From contig CAVWFQ010000010.1 in NCBI GenBank assembly GCA_963754335.1, positions 1,488,001 through 1,552,000 of the forward strand: 64,000 bases of DNA. Direction: 5' to 3'. Below the pieces are notes generated by a model. That model had not been told where the DNA came from. It saw only the letters and a program-made list of their open reading frames with translations, and made no database searches. Origin of the DNA: JBBSDP01 sp963754335. Its GTDB lineage: Bacteria; Planctomycetota; Phycisphaerae; Tepidisphaerales; Tepidisphaeraceae. The translations under genes and the position numbers were made by a program. Each line of letters opens with the position of its first letter. Within the stretch, counting starts at the first letter, position 1. Shown in pieces: positions 54,171 to 64,000 of the stretch.

Positions 54171-55124
54171 CTATTTATCTTCGACGAGCTGAAAAACTCC
54201 CCAATAGGGTTGGCACAGATGGAACCATCCCCCAGGCGGTTTGGTGGGGGAGGAATGGTGATATCGATCCGGCAGATCCATGTCCTGATAGACAGCCAGA
54301 ATATTTAATTTCGCGCCGGCCATGTCCCATGGACCCGGCGTGGTGCGCGGCTCGGTCTGGTTGGGCTCCAGCGGCAGCTTTATTGCCGCGCCGCGCCGTG
54401 AAACGGACGCCCCAAGCCCGTACCAGGGAATGCGAATCTCGCCGCTGTAGCCGGTGTCCACGTCGCTTGGGTCGTTGACGGTCGAGGGCTTCCCATCGGC
54501 TTTCGGGAGAAGTTTGACGGCGGATGCGAGCCGGAACGGACCTTCGTCCTCAATGAAATTCTGGCCGAAGATGATCCCGAACGGAATATTCGCCTGCTGG
54601 GCAAGTTTCCAGGACGGATCGGGAACGGTGATCCAGACATCGTTAAACTGGTTCAACTCGTTTTGATGAATTTCCCAGAAGAAATTCGGGTCGCCGAATG
54701 AAATAAAGAATTCGGCGATGTCCACATTCTTGTCGGCCAGCCAGATCTCAGCGCCGTCGCGCTCATTGCCGGGCGGGCCCTTTTTGCGCCCGTTTCCCTG
54801 CGCCTTGAGATTCCTGGTGAAGAATTCATATCCGATGTAGAAGTAATGCTCATCCCAGAGATATCGCGCCTTCATTCGCGGCGTTTCGCTCAACACGCCC
54901 TGCTTCGTATTGATGTAGTCGACGCGGATCGGCTCCGCCCGCTGCCACTGGGGCTTGGATAAGTCGCCGTCAATCTTCAACGGATCCGCGACACGATGCA
55001 CTTGAATCACCGGCTGAGTCGCGGGCGCACCCTTTGCAATCGCAAATGGGCCGCACCATTGCAGGACGAGCGCGAGCAACGGGATTTGTTTGGAGAAGTT
55101 CATATGCATTTGATTGAAAACCAT
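54171..55124 (-). CDS. Secreted carbohydrate-binding family 9-like protein
   Basis: About 317 residues (or 310 from ATG 55103). A signal peptide is followed by a CBM9/DOMON-like jelly-roll: 'ADPLKIDGDLSKPQWQRAEPI', 'KARYLWDEHYFYIGYEFFTRN', 'DGAEIWLADKNVDIAEFFISFGDPNFFWEIHQNELNQFNDVWITVP', 'GEIRIPWYGLGAS'. This is the planctomycete type that binds or processes sugars. Starts 1 bp after the stop of the 1680-aa gene, so coupled with it. Confidence 0.85.
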   Translation of the reverse strand: MVFNQMHMNFSKQIPLLALVLQWCGPFAIAKGAPATQPVIQVHRVADPLKIDGDLSKPQWQRAEPIRVDYINTKQGVLSETPRMKARYLWDEHYFYIGYEFFTRNLKAQGNGRKKGPPGNERDGAEIWLADKNVDIAEFFISFGDPNFFWEIHQNELNQFNDVWITVPDPSWKLAQQANIPFGIIFGQNFIEDEGPFRLASAVKLLPKADGKPSTVNDPSDVDTGYSGEIRIPWYGLGASVSRRGAAIKLPLEPNQTEPRTTPGPWDMAGAKLNILAVYQDMDLPDRYHHSSPTKPPGGWFHLCQPYWGVFQLVEDK

Positions 55125-55125
55125 T

Positions 55126-58100
55126 TCATCGCTTCAAGACCGGTTCGCACCAGTCGCCGGCATCGTATTTATTGCCATCCCCGGCATCGTTTACGATCAG
55201 GCGGAGCCGGTTGATTCCGCTGACATTGATATCGACGGGCTTGGCGCGATCGAGGCCGGACATGATTCCAGATGAGAAAATTTTCTTCCCGTCGCCCCAT
55301 GCTTCAAAAATGACGGACCCCCGCCCTTCCGTGGCTGCGTCGATGCCGACCTTGGCCGTGAACCGGGAAAACTGGCCGTTGAGCGGATACTCGAGCAGGC
55401 TGTTGGCGTAAGCGCCAATGCCATTGGCAAACGAATCAGTGTCGACTTTCAGCGGGCCGCCAACCATATTGCGGCCGATGCGGATCGGCCCGACCTGTTG
55501 ATCGGCGTGGACGGGCCCGAGCGCCGACAGGGGAAAATCACCTCTCTGATATTCCAGAACCGTCCAGCCGATCGTATTGGCCGGCCCGTCGTAGCGGATC
55601 TCGATCTCGGCTTTGGGCTGGCCACTGAGCAGCGCGGCCTCCACGACAAACAGGCCTTCGCGCACCCCTTCGGACAGCGCCGCTTCTGAGCGTTTGAGAT
55701 TCCAGGCGCCGGCCGATTTTCCGTTGACGATCACGACAGCCGACTGGCCGGTCTTATCCAGAAAATAGCGCTTGCGAAGGATGAGTCCCGATCCCGTCGG
55801 CACATCGACGGCAAATTTCTCTAAGCTGCCGTTACCGAAGGCGAGCCCCTGAGTCTTCTCCATATTGCCTGTCGGCGTTCGCCCGGCGAAGGGCGCCGCG
55901 ATGCCGCCGGTCTGCGAATAGCCAACTTTCTGTCCGCTGTCCGGCGCAAACTCCGCGATCACGCGCTGCGGCCAGGCGGGCTCTGCCACGTCGCGAACCC
56001 ACAAAAGTCGAAGTCCGCCGGCCGCGTCCATCGCGGGCGCGGCGAGATTAAAGATGACGGGCATCTTACCGATCGAATACCACCCATCCTGAGCGGCTAC
56101 CGGCGCGCCGAAAATGTCTTCGGCGCTTTCGACATTCAGGCCGGTGTGGGAAAAGCTGACGGCGCCGGGATTATCATTTCGCCAGAGGATCGCGACGCCC
56201 TTCCCGTCGGAATTCCGCGCGAACAGCGTCGCCCGCGTCCGCTCCGGAACGACATCCTGAACGGGGATTGGATCCATCGCCTTGAGCTGGGAAAGCAACT
56301 CGCGCGTGCGAACCATCGCCCACCAGGCCGGTTTCAGATTGAAGGTCAGCGTCTGTTCGCTCATCGGCGGAATATCAAGCTCTGAACGATAAGCCAGCCC
56401 GGTGCCGAGCCGCTCATAGTCGCCGTTGCGGACTGATAAGGCCGGCTTGATCCCGACCTGACTGAGGAGCAGATCGCTGCGGACAAGATAAGCCGCCTGG
56501 TCGAAAACATTCAGCCCGGCGGATGTTTTCTCGACGGCCCAGTCCAGTTCGGTGAGAAGAACGATGTTGGCGTCCGGCCCACCCGCGGCCAGGCTTTCGC
56601 GCAGGGCTCGCGCATATTGCAGCACCTGCGAATCTTCCGGAGACATGCGTCCAACATCCATGCGCACGTTTACACCGTTGATCTGAGGCAGGACCTCTTC
56701 CTTCGCAAGCTGGCCCAGATATGGAATGGCGGTGGAGCGCGCCATTCCGCCGATGATCATTGGCGTATTGGGACAGTAGACCCGCCGCCATTTGTCGGCG
56801 ATTCGAATCAGGCTCGCCAGGCGCTTTGGCGAAAGCGCCAGCGAACTGGTGCCATCGGGGTTGTCCCACATCACCCAGCCGGAAATGTTCTTACCGACGC
56901 CGCGCATCACTTCGATCACATAGGTTTCCCAGTCCTCATCGCGCTGCGGAACCAGGAAGATATCCACGCCCTGGCCGGAGTGGCGGTGAATGCGGTTAAA
57001 CGCGCCGGCTTTCATCTGCTCGTATCCGGTGCCGGACGACCAGAGCGCGCTGAACCCGAGAAGCATCCATGGATCGGCGCCGTTGGCCTGCACCGGCGCG
57101 AAGCGATTGTGCATCGTGGTTGTCTGGATGTTGCCGGGATAATGCTCGATCCAATCCCAGTCTTCATCGAGGTAAGTGAACTTGTCCTTGATCGGCACGC
57201 GGAGTTTCCATTCATCCTTCAGCGCCACTGGCCATTCGGGACCGAGAACCGGCGCAAGATCGGCCACCAGCAAGTCCTGGGTGACGGAGGCTGCAACATG
57301 CTCACCCTCCTTCATCTGGACCCGAAGTTCATACGCGCCCGGCGGCAGTTTCTGCTCGATGGCAATTTCCTTATTTTCCGCCGGCTTCAAATCCAAGGCC
57401 GCCTCGACGGGTGCGATGCGACTGCCCCGCCAGTCGAATACGCCGCCGGTGACTTGCGCATGGTGGGTCGCGGCGGCGTCGTAGTTGGACGCAACGAATG
57501 TGATATGCGAATCGGGACGGACCACGTCCGATTCTGAATCCCGGCGAAGCGAAAGCGCGAGCCGGCTGTCCGGACTCAGATGGGTGCGAATGGTCACGTC
57601 ATCGACATAGACGGCGCCCGAATTTCCCGTCGCTCCCCGTGCATCAACGGCAAGGTGCAATCCCTGCGGATAGGTCGGAAGAAAATGGAGAACGGGGCTG
57701 GTCTTGTCGAACGTGGACGGGACCGGCGGGAAGGTGAACGTAAATTGCCGCCAGTCCGTGAAATCCAGTCGCACCGCATCCTGCAATGCCCCGCCCTCGA
57801 CGCGCGGAATAAACAAGTTCCAGGTGCGCGTCCCTAAACCATGCCGCACGCCCTTGGGGCCGCCGATGATCGGATAAAAGAGTGCACCCGAACCGTCCCC
57901 CTTCACCCACATCGTGGCTTCAATCGAGACACCCGGAATCGGAGGATCGATCGCCACGAATTTCGTCGGGTGCTTCTCCTTATCCCAGAGGATTTCGAGC
58001 GAGCGCTGGCCGGAGTGATGTTGGGCGGCGGAAGTATGGGCCGCGGGCTCGCCGGGCTCTGGAGCATCCTTGACGTCCTCCAGCTTGGAGCCGAGATATC

Positions 58101-60168
58101 CGCGATCGGCTTCGAAATCGGCCAGCGGCACAATTGCGTCCGGCTTGGCGAGGGCGATTTCACGCGTCACGTTGGTCGCGAAATCCGACTGGTCGGACGC
58201 GACCACCTGCAATCGCAGCGGGCCGGGACGCGTTGCAATTTTTGCGGCTTCGCTCGCCAATTCGATTCGCAAATTCCGGATTTCCCCGCCGGGAATTTCG
58301 ACGATCTGTTTTCCGGTGACGATCGGCTGATTGTCCCGATCGGCCAGCGTCCAGTCCGCCTCGATCTTTCGACGCCCGGTGCGCCAGGCGTTTTGAATCG
58401 AGACGGTCGCGCCGAGCTGCGGCGCATACTCCATCTTGGGATCGTCATACCCGATCATCGCCGCGAGCGTGGTGGCGGCGGTCTGCTGGGTGTCGGCAAA
58501 CATGGGCCCGATCAGCACCGTGCCGGATTGGACCGGCGCGGGCCGGGCAGGATCGGGTTTGTCGGCCAACGGTTCGGGAAGAATGACCAGATCGGTCAGC
58601 TCGATGGGAAAGTCGATCCCCTCGGTTGATCCGCGTATCGTGTTGGTGCCGATTCCGTTTCCGGGAAGCGGCACGGTGAAGTAACGCCAATCCGTGAAAT
58701 CGAGCCGGCAGATGACGCGATCTCCATTTTCCACGCGCTTCCACCCGCCGTACCAGAAATCGGAAAGATCGGAAAAGTCGAGGAAATTGGCCATCAGCCG
58801 GCTATTGGAGCCGTCCCCCTTCACCCAGATGCCGAACTGAAATGCGTTGCCCGGCAGATAGCGGTCGAACCCTGTGAATGCGATCGACTCGCCGCTGTAA
58901 TCGAACTTCATGGCAAACTTGTCCGGCGGAAAATGGGTCGCATTCGCGCCGGACGGGCGATCGAGCAAAACGCGGTTGATCTTCGTTGCCGTCTGAACCC
59001 ACGGCACAGCGCGACACGCCTCGCCCATGATCCAGTAGTTCCAGCTTCGCATGTCCTGCGAAATCGGCCGCTCCGGGCCGGGAAGATTGCGATAGCCGCG
59101 GGTGAGCCAGTTGCCGTTCACGTTGGAAAGGTTGTCAACCAGTATCCGGCTGTTGGCCATCACGATGTTGGCGTCCACTCGCGCCGCCAGCGCGGGGAGA
59201 TCCGTGGACATGACATCGCCGGTCACATGGAACGGCGGCAGATAGACGCCGATATTTTCCGGCGCCAGATCGAGCTTGAATTCCTTCGACTGATTTCCAT
59301 CGATGACGAGATTAAAGTCGCGATCGGCGACGGTATTCTGGTTTCGATCCGTCATCGAGAGGCGAACTTTGATTTTCGCGCTGTTCGGCGTGAAGTTGCG
59401 CGCGTCGAGGGCCATGGCAATGTCGCTCGTGAAATCGCGGATCGCGGGCCCGAGCAGCGCCGTCGCGACTGCCGCCTGCGGCGCGGCGGCGACGTCTGGA
59501 TAGAGCCGCATGTCGTCGAGCGATATCGACCCATCGAAGCGCGTCGGTCGCGTGGCCGACTTGTCATCGGGGAAATTGCCAAGGATCCGCATCCGCGCCA
59601 CCCAGGCGGCGTTTCCTTCGGGGATCTGGTTTGGCACGTCGAGCGTGATCTCTTTCCAGTCTTTTGAATCGAGCTTGACGCGCGGAAGATCGACGCCGCG
59701 AACATCGATAGCCGAACGCCTCCCATCCGGTTCGAGCCGGAACTTGCCGGTGTACATGACGAACTGAAGCTCGTTGCCGGAGCCATCCCCCTTGAGCCAG
59801 AAGACGAGTTTGCCGGGGGCAGGGATGAGCCAGTGCTCATCGGGGATCGTGATCTCGATATTCTTTTCGGCGAGTGTGACTTCGTAATCGGCCTTGAGCG
59901 TTCCGAGACCGACTTTAGGGTTTGCGGTATCGACGGAGAACTTCATTGCCGGTGCATCGGGGAGGGGCGAGGAAAAGTTATCGACGATGAAATGGGGGTT
60001 GTCAGCTAGCGCGGATTGCCCAACGAGCAGAAAAAGTGCCACAACCGCCAGTAGGGTGGGCTCGGCCCACCGTCTTTGGTGTCCGTGGTGCGCCGAGCCC
60101 ACCCTACGCTTCTTCCCCTCTCCCAGTACTCTGGGAGAGGGCTGGGGTAAGGGGCGTGGCTCGCACAT
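55126..60168 (-). CDS. Very large secreted protein, GH-like TIM barrel with C-terminal NPCBM module
   Basis: Up to 1680 residues. The N-terminus carries a hydrophobic segment ('LLAVVALFLLVGQSALA', about residues 40-56), so export is likely. The true start is uncertain because residues about 21-40 are encoded by a palindromic repeat. Multiple beta-sandwich modules (about 60-1000; 'GDGSGNELQFVMYTGKFRL', 'VWVKGDGS'-like repeats) are followed by a TIM-barrel-like region (about 1010-1290; 'GVDIFLVPQRDEDWETYVIEVM', 'WVMWDNPDG', 'ANIVLLTELDWA') and a C-terminal NPCBM/NEW2-like module ('GPIRIGRNMVGGPLKVDTDSFANGIGAYANSL'). Glycosidase-like action on complex polysaccharide is inferred; catalytic acids are not assigned. 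Confidence 0.78.
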   Translation of the reverse strand: MCEPRPLPQPSPRVLGEGKKRRVGSAHHGHQRRWAEPTLLAVVALFLLVGQSALADNPHFIVDNFSSPLPDAPAMKFSVDTANPKVGLGTLKADYEVTLAEKNIEITIPDEHWLIPAPGKLVFWLKGDGSGNELQFVMYTGKFRLEPDGRRSAIDVRGVDLPRVKLDSKDWKEITLDVPNQIPEGNAAWVARMRILGNFPDDKSATRPTRFDGSISLDDMRLYPDVAAAPQAAVATALLGPAIRDFTSDIAMALDARNFTPNSAKIKVRLSMTDRNQNTVADRDFNLVIDGNQSKEFKLDLAPENIGVYLPPFHVTGDVMSTDLPALAARVDANIVMANSRILVDNLSNVNGNWLTRGYRNLPGPERPISQDMRSWNYWIMGEACRAVPWVQTATKINRVLLDRPSGANATHFPPDKFAMKFDYSGESIAFTGFDRYLPGNAFQFGIWVKGDGSNSRLMANFLDFSDLSDFWYGGWKRVENGDRVICRLDFTDWRYFTVPLPGNGIGTNTIRGSTEGIDFPIELTDLVILPEPLADKPDPARPAPVQSGTVLIGPMFADTQQTAATTLAAMIGYDDPKMEYAPQLGATVSIQNAWRTGRRKIEADWTLADRDNQPIVTGKQIVEIPGGEIRNLRIELASEAAKIATRPGPLRLQVVASDQSDFATNVTREIALAKPDAIVPLADFEADRGYLGSKLEDVKDAPEPGEPAAHTSAAQHHSGQRSLEILWDKEKHPTKFVAIDPPIPGVSIEATMWVKGDGSGALFYPIIGGPKGVRHGLGTRTWNLFIPRVEGGALQDAVRLDFTDWRQFTFTFPPVPSTFDKTSPVLHFLPTYPQGLHLAVDARGATGNSGAVYVDDVTIRTHLSPDSRLALSLRRDSESDVVRPDSHITFVASNYDAAATHHAQVTGGVFDWRGSRIAPVEAALDLKPAENKEIAIEQKLPPGAYELRVQMKEGEHVAASVTQDLLVADLAPVLGPEWPVALKDEWKLRVPIKDKFTYLDEDWDWIEHYPGNIQTTTMHNRFAPVQANGADPWMLLGFSALWSSGTGYEQMKAGAFNRIHRHSGQGVDIFLVPQRDEDWETYVIEVMRGVGKNISGWVMWDNPDGTSSLALSPKRLASLIRIADKWRRVYCPNTPMIIGGMARSTAIPYLGQLAKEEVLPQINGVNVRMDVGRMSPEDSQVLQYARALRESLAAGGPDANIVLLTELDWAVEKTSAGLNVFDQAAYLVRSDLLLSQVGIKPALSVRNGDYERLGTGLAYRSELDIPPMSEQTLTFNLKPAWWAMVRTRELLSQLKAMDPIPVQDVVPERTRATLFARNSDGKGVAILWRNDNPGAVSFSHTGLNVESAEDIFGAPVAAQDGWYSIGKMPVIFNLAAPAMDAAGGLRLLWVRDVAEPAWPQRVIAEFAPDSGQKVGYSQTGGIAAPFAGRTPTGNMEKTQGLAFGNGSLEKFAVDVPTGSGLILRKRYFLDKTGQSAVVIVNGKSAGAWNLKRSEAALSEGVREGLFVVEAALLSGQPKAEIEIRYDGPANTIGWTVLEYQRGDFPLSALGPVHADQQVGPIRIGRNMVGGPLKVDTDSFANGIGAYANSLLEYPLNGQFSRFTAKVGIDAATEGRGSVIFEAWGDGKKIFSSGIMSGLDRAKPVDINVSGINRLRLIVNDAGDGNKYDAGDWCEPVLKR

Positions 60169-60215
60169 CGTTGAAGACCCTCACCCCCGCCCTCTCCCGG
60201 AGTACCGGGAGAGGG
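60051..60215. repeat. Three palindromic repeat elements at and upstream of the 1680-aa gene start
   Basis: 60051-60107: perfect 16-bp arms (GTAGGGTGGGCTCGGC and its complement) around a 25-nt loop, inside the N-terminal codons of the large protein. 60117-60140: CCTCTCCC/GGGAGAGG around AGTACT. 60190-60215: CCCTCTCCCGG/CCGGGAGAGGG around AGTA. Elements of the last two types are widespread in environmental bacterial genomes (from memory). The arms agree exactly. Confidence 0.9.
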
Positions 60216-60256
60216 AGAAATCCTTTCGTCCGTTGAACTTTTTAGGCGCGTTGCAG

Positions 60257-63200
60257 TCATTTCGGAGGCTTCGCAGTTCCCTGCGCCCAAATTTCAACAG
60301 AGCTTTCGTAAGTTCCGTAAGTCCGCGGCGGGAGCGAGAAATTAGTGCCGATATTCGGTCGCGCCAGACCGACACATCCCTGATAGACGATCACGCCGCT
60401 GGTTGCGCCGGGAGCGAAGCCCAGCACGGTCGGATCGCGCTGACCGTCGGCTCGGCGGAGAACCACCAATCCTTCGCCAGCCGGTACGAGCACCTGAGTC
60501 TTCGTGGCGAAGAGCGCGCCGCCGATGCTGCTTCCGAGGTTCTGTTTCCAGCGCGGACAGCGCCGTCGGGAGCGAGCGACGCGATATCCCCCTGCTCATT
60601 ATTGAAGACGATGCCGTCATCGCAGACGAGTGGGCAGCCGGAGATGTATCCGCCGAGCGGCGACTTCCAGAGTGGCGAACCGCTCAGGGCATCGAAGCAG
60701 AGCATCTGACCCGATTCGTCGCCGATGTAGACCCGGCCGTTCGCGACCGCGGGGCTGGCGCGCGTAAATTTCGCCAGCGGGGATTTCCACGCGAGCTGTC
60801 CCGATTCGGCGTCAACCGCATAGAGGAGTCCGTCCCACGAAGCGAAATAGATTTTGCCATTGGCCATTGCGGGGCTGGAGCGAATGCGATCGCCGGTGAC
60901 AAATTCCCAGAGCAGCATCCCGGAATGGATATCCACCTTATAGAGCCGGCCGTCGTCGGAGCCGAAGAAGACATCATCTCCATTGGGTAACGGCGACGAA
61001 TAGACCCGCCCGCCGGTCTTGAAGCCCCACAGATACGTTCCCTGATCCGAAACGGAATGAAGCTGATAGTCTGCCGATCCAACCAGAATCTGCCCGCCAA
61101 AATGGGCCGGCGTGGAGATCGGAGCAACCGACAAAAGCTTCCAGGCGGGACCGGTCTTGAATTCGTGCCGGGGATCGGAAGGCAGCGGAAGGCGGATGGA
61201 ATCGATCGCGCCGGCGGCGTCGCCGAACATCAGAAGCTGATCGCTGGCGGTTGGGTTGCAGAAATAAGCGACCGGGAGATCCTGGCGCTGCACTTTCTCA
61301 TAATTGCCGCTCAGGTCGGCCGGGAGCGTCGTGGGAACGTGCGTTGGAAAGCCCATGTACATCGGACAGTTCCCCACTTCCTGAGGGAAACCAGTCATGG
61401 CAGAATCCGGTCCGCCGAGAGGTCCGTAAAGTTCCACTTCGGTGAGGCATTCCTTGTGGCCGCCGTGGAAACCGGGAAGGATTTTGATCGAGTCGGTGAA
61501 GATCGGCTTGTCGAATTTCACGACGATGAACCGGCGATCGTTGCCGCGCACCAGCGCCACCTGCCGCGGCACCCTGGTCTGAAGATCGTTTGCGAGAATG
61601 CTGATGAAGCGATACGTGTTCTCGGGTGTTGCATTGTTAAGATACAACACAATGTGCGAAATCCAGGCGGGCTTCATCAGGACAGCGCTGAAGCCGATCG
61701 GATCGGGCGGCTCTGACCAGAACGGCCCGAGATCGTCGATTCGCCCATTCTGAAGATAACTCTGTTCCTGCGCGAAGATGGTCGCCGTGTTGCTCGGGCC
61801 CTGGCGGTAGATGGCCACGTGGTTCCGGCTCATCAATTGCTCGCGCACCGCCGACGGAATGCGGTCGTATTGAATTCGAATGTCGCGGACGAAAGTCGGC
61901 TCAACCGCCTGCAATTCAGAATTGGCCAGTAAGTTGGCTGACGGAAACCTGATCGCGCGAAAGCTTGCCAGATCGATATGGGCCGAGCCCCCTTCAGACT
62001 GAAAACCGACATCGATCGTCTTCGAATCCCCCAGCGCCTTGATCGCCAATCGACCGAAGGTCCACTCGCCGGGCCAGCCGGCGAACTTCGAGGCGGTCAG
62101 CATCTGCTTTTCTTTTTCGCCGGTGAGCATTGCGCCGGCGGTGACCCTCGTCGATTCATCCGGGCAGAGATACCAGAATTCCAGCAGATACGTTCCTCCA
62201 GGAATGATGCGCTGGGTGAGCCGTTGCGTGACGAGCTGGTTGGGCGGGAGAACGAGTGAAAGCGGGCTGTCCTTGCCGGGCGCTTCGGTCCTGATCGGGC
62301 CGTCGGCGCTGCTCCAACCTTCGGAGGACTCAAACGACCCGCTCTTGAGCTGCTCGATGCCCATGCGAAAGACTTTGTCGTAGTCGCCGGCTGTGTCGTG
62401 GCTGACGGGATAGAACTCGCCGGTGGAATCAATATCGCGACGAAGCGCGCTCTGGATGTAGCCGGCATAGTCATGCGATGGCCGCTCGTGCAGGTCGAGC
62501 AGCGCGTCGCTCCAGAGCGGTTTGCCAGATCCATCAAGACGGATGACAAGCCCGTTGGTCGTACCAATGACCACGCCGCCGTCGGCCAACGGCGCGGGGA
62601 TGCCGTTGAATGGGGCTTTATATTCCCACAGCGGCTTGCCTGTCGCGACTTCGATGCAATGGATCAATCCTTCGACACTGCACCGATAAAGCCGGGATTT
62701 GTCGGGGCTGAGGCGATCGAGTTCTGTCGGGAAGAGTTCCTCGCCGCCATTGCGCCAGATCGTTTTGCCGTGCGCGTCAATCAAAGAAGCCGAATCCGGC
62801 GCGAGTGCCAGCGTCCGGCCGTCGGATACCGCCAGGCCGGAACCGGTTACGTGAAATGGCCCGAGTTTTCCGTCGGGCAGCAGCGGCGCGGTCACCGGCG
62901 GTCGGCCAACGGATTGAAAGTGGACCTGCGGATCAGCCGAGTCGGCTGGCCAGGAAATGGACCAACCCTGCTCGCTGCCCGGATCGCTCTCATTGATTGC
63001 AATGACCTGGCCGGTTTTGGCGTCGAGAATCATCGGACGATAAGCCCACAGATCGAGGACGGCGCCCGGATGGGTCGGGTCCGGCGTCGAACCGATGATC
63101 AGAGACTCGCCATGCGCAATCTTTGTACCGTCGGGGCTGAGCGCAAACGACCCGAGCTTGAGTGATTGGTTGAAAATCGCCGCGACGCTCTGTTCGGCGG

Positions 63201-64000
63201 TCGCAGGGTACGTCGTGATCGCCTGGCGCGATCGCGAAACCAGATCTTTTTCCCGTCGAAATCGACAGCGAGCAACCCCGTGCGGCCCGCGATCACAATC
63301 TGCGATTGGGGGGCATTGATCTCGATTTGAAGTTGCGTGTTCTCGGCCCCTTCCCAGAACCCGCCATAGCCGTGACCGTCGGGCCATTCGCTTCCGAGAA
63401 ACTTTCGGACGACTTTCCCATCAGCCGGATCAAGGATGAACATCCATGGCCCACGCGCCGTGGCGGCGAAGATGCGCTTTCCGTTGTCGTACCATCGCGC
63501 AAAATAAACGTAGTGTTCGGGAAGAAACTGTTTCCAAATCAGTTTGCCCCCGGAATCGAAGCAAAAGAGATTGTGACCGTAGCCGAACGTTCCGACCAAC
63601 GTGCGGCCCGTCGCCGGATCGACATCGACCGACATCACGGGATCGAGCATTGTTGCGGCCCGCCGATAAGAAGTCGGCGCCGGTGCCACTGAGGTTCCGT
63701 TGGCCATTTCCGCTTTAGGATCGGCCGTCGGCCAGGTCATCTGCCGGATCGGCGTTTCGGCGCGGTCGTCGGGCGAGAGAAGAACATCGATACCCTTTGC
63801 AAGGCTCGCTTCATCCTGAGCCATCACCATGACGGTGTCGGCGTGATTGTTAAAGGCGAGCGGCACCCACGCGACGATGGCACGGCCCGCTCCCGGAAAG
63901 TCGGCCGAAATACTTTCGACCAATGCGTCGCGCCGCGCGATCGCTTCAATCAATCGGCTCTCCAGCCGCTTGCCAAGAAGGATGATCGGCCCGTCGACAC
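60257..64000 (-). CDS. Secreted PQQ-type beta-propeller repeat protein, partial, two frameshifts
   Basis: Starts beyond the window. Repeated blade motifs of the PQQ/WD40-like (outer-membrane BamB-like) type: 'GKPLWEYKAPFNGIPAPLADGGVVIGTTNGLVIRLDGSGKPLW', 'GDDVFFGSDDGRLYKVDIHSGMLLWEFV', 'YFASWDGLLYAVDAESGQLAWKSP', 'VYIGDESGQMLCFDALSGSPLWKSPLGG'. Between propeller halves lies a CBM/discoidin-like domain ('SFESSEGWSSADGP', about 62330-61450). The frame changes near 63240 and 60555, and the end ('TYGTYESSVEIWAQGTAKPPK') is at 60257. Probably exported, acting with the GH-like and CBM9-like genes just downstream on the same strand. Confidence 0.82.

Noticed and set aside
56617..57537. 306-aa plus-strand open frame
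   Set aside because: Antisense to the 1680-aa protein; no start context or motif.

Overview
The window looks like the chromosome of a planctomycete, and the mix of families suggests the Phycisphaerae/Tepidisphaeraceae side of Planctomycetota (inference from gene content only). The evidence is a PVC-type c-haem 'membrane-bound dehydrogenase' protein, a DUF1549/DUF1553 (PSD1) gene coupled to a DUF1501 gene, DUF1080 and NPCBM-domain secreted proteins, DUF1559-like prepilins with a C-terminal DG motif, a PEP-CTERM protein, Tat-exported Gfo/Idh/MocA oxidoreductases, and many long intergenic inverted repeats.

Layout. 1-5.2 kb: partial Glu/Leu-type dehydrogenase (-), then the haem/propeller protein and a DUF1080 hydrolase (+) closed by a strong terminator. 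5.2-12.3 kb: LOG-family protein and a minus-strand PSD1/DUF1501/NPCBM operon. 12.4-17.7 kb: unknown membrane proteins, serS, rpsG, rpsL and a lipoprotein. 18.6-20.3 kb: a secreted beta-helix protein whose 3' end is tandemly duplicated. 20.3-27.2 kb is accessory DNA: a DUF262 + HEPN gene pair, a 337-bp tandem repeat, and a promoter-led four-gene operon (winged-helix-like protein, 57-aa protein, HEPN-like/winged-helix protein, second winged-helix-like protein). I consider that operon the best candidate here for an undescribed, probably defence-type, system. 27.3-34.4 kb: lepA, STAS protein, GspE-N-like protein, membrane protein, HutX-like protein, prepilin, tRNA-Gln. 34.6-45.6 kb: signalling and stress cluster (Hpt, hybrid kinase, NtrC-type regulator, Hsp20, HdeD, BON remnant, DUF5335, YfdX, cNMP/thioredoxin-reductase-like protein, aldo/keto reductase). 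45.9-53.4 kb: gene remnants, Rmf-like protein, prepilin, PEP-CTERM protein, XylR-like regulator, sugar oxidoreductase and isomerase. 53.7-64 kb: zinc-ribbon protein and a minus-strand set of very large secreted proteins (CBM9-like, a 1680-aa GH-like/NPCBM protein, a PQQ-type propeller).

Sequence quality. At least 15 genes are interrupted by frameshifts even though the protein continues collinearly in another frame. lepA alone has about five. Several interruptions fit loss of one base from a short homopolymer. I treat most as sequencing or assembly indels and annotate each such locus as one gene, noting the shift positions. A few loci (45857-46351, 41315-41512) look like true remnants.
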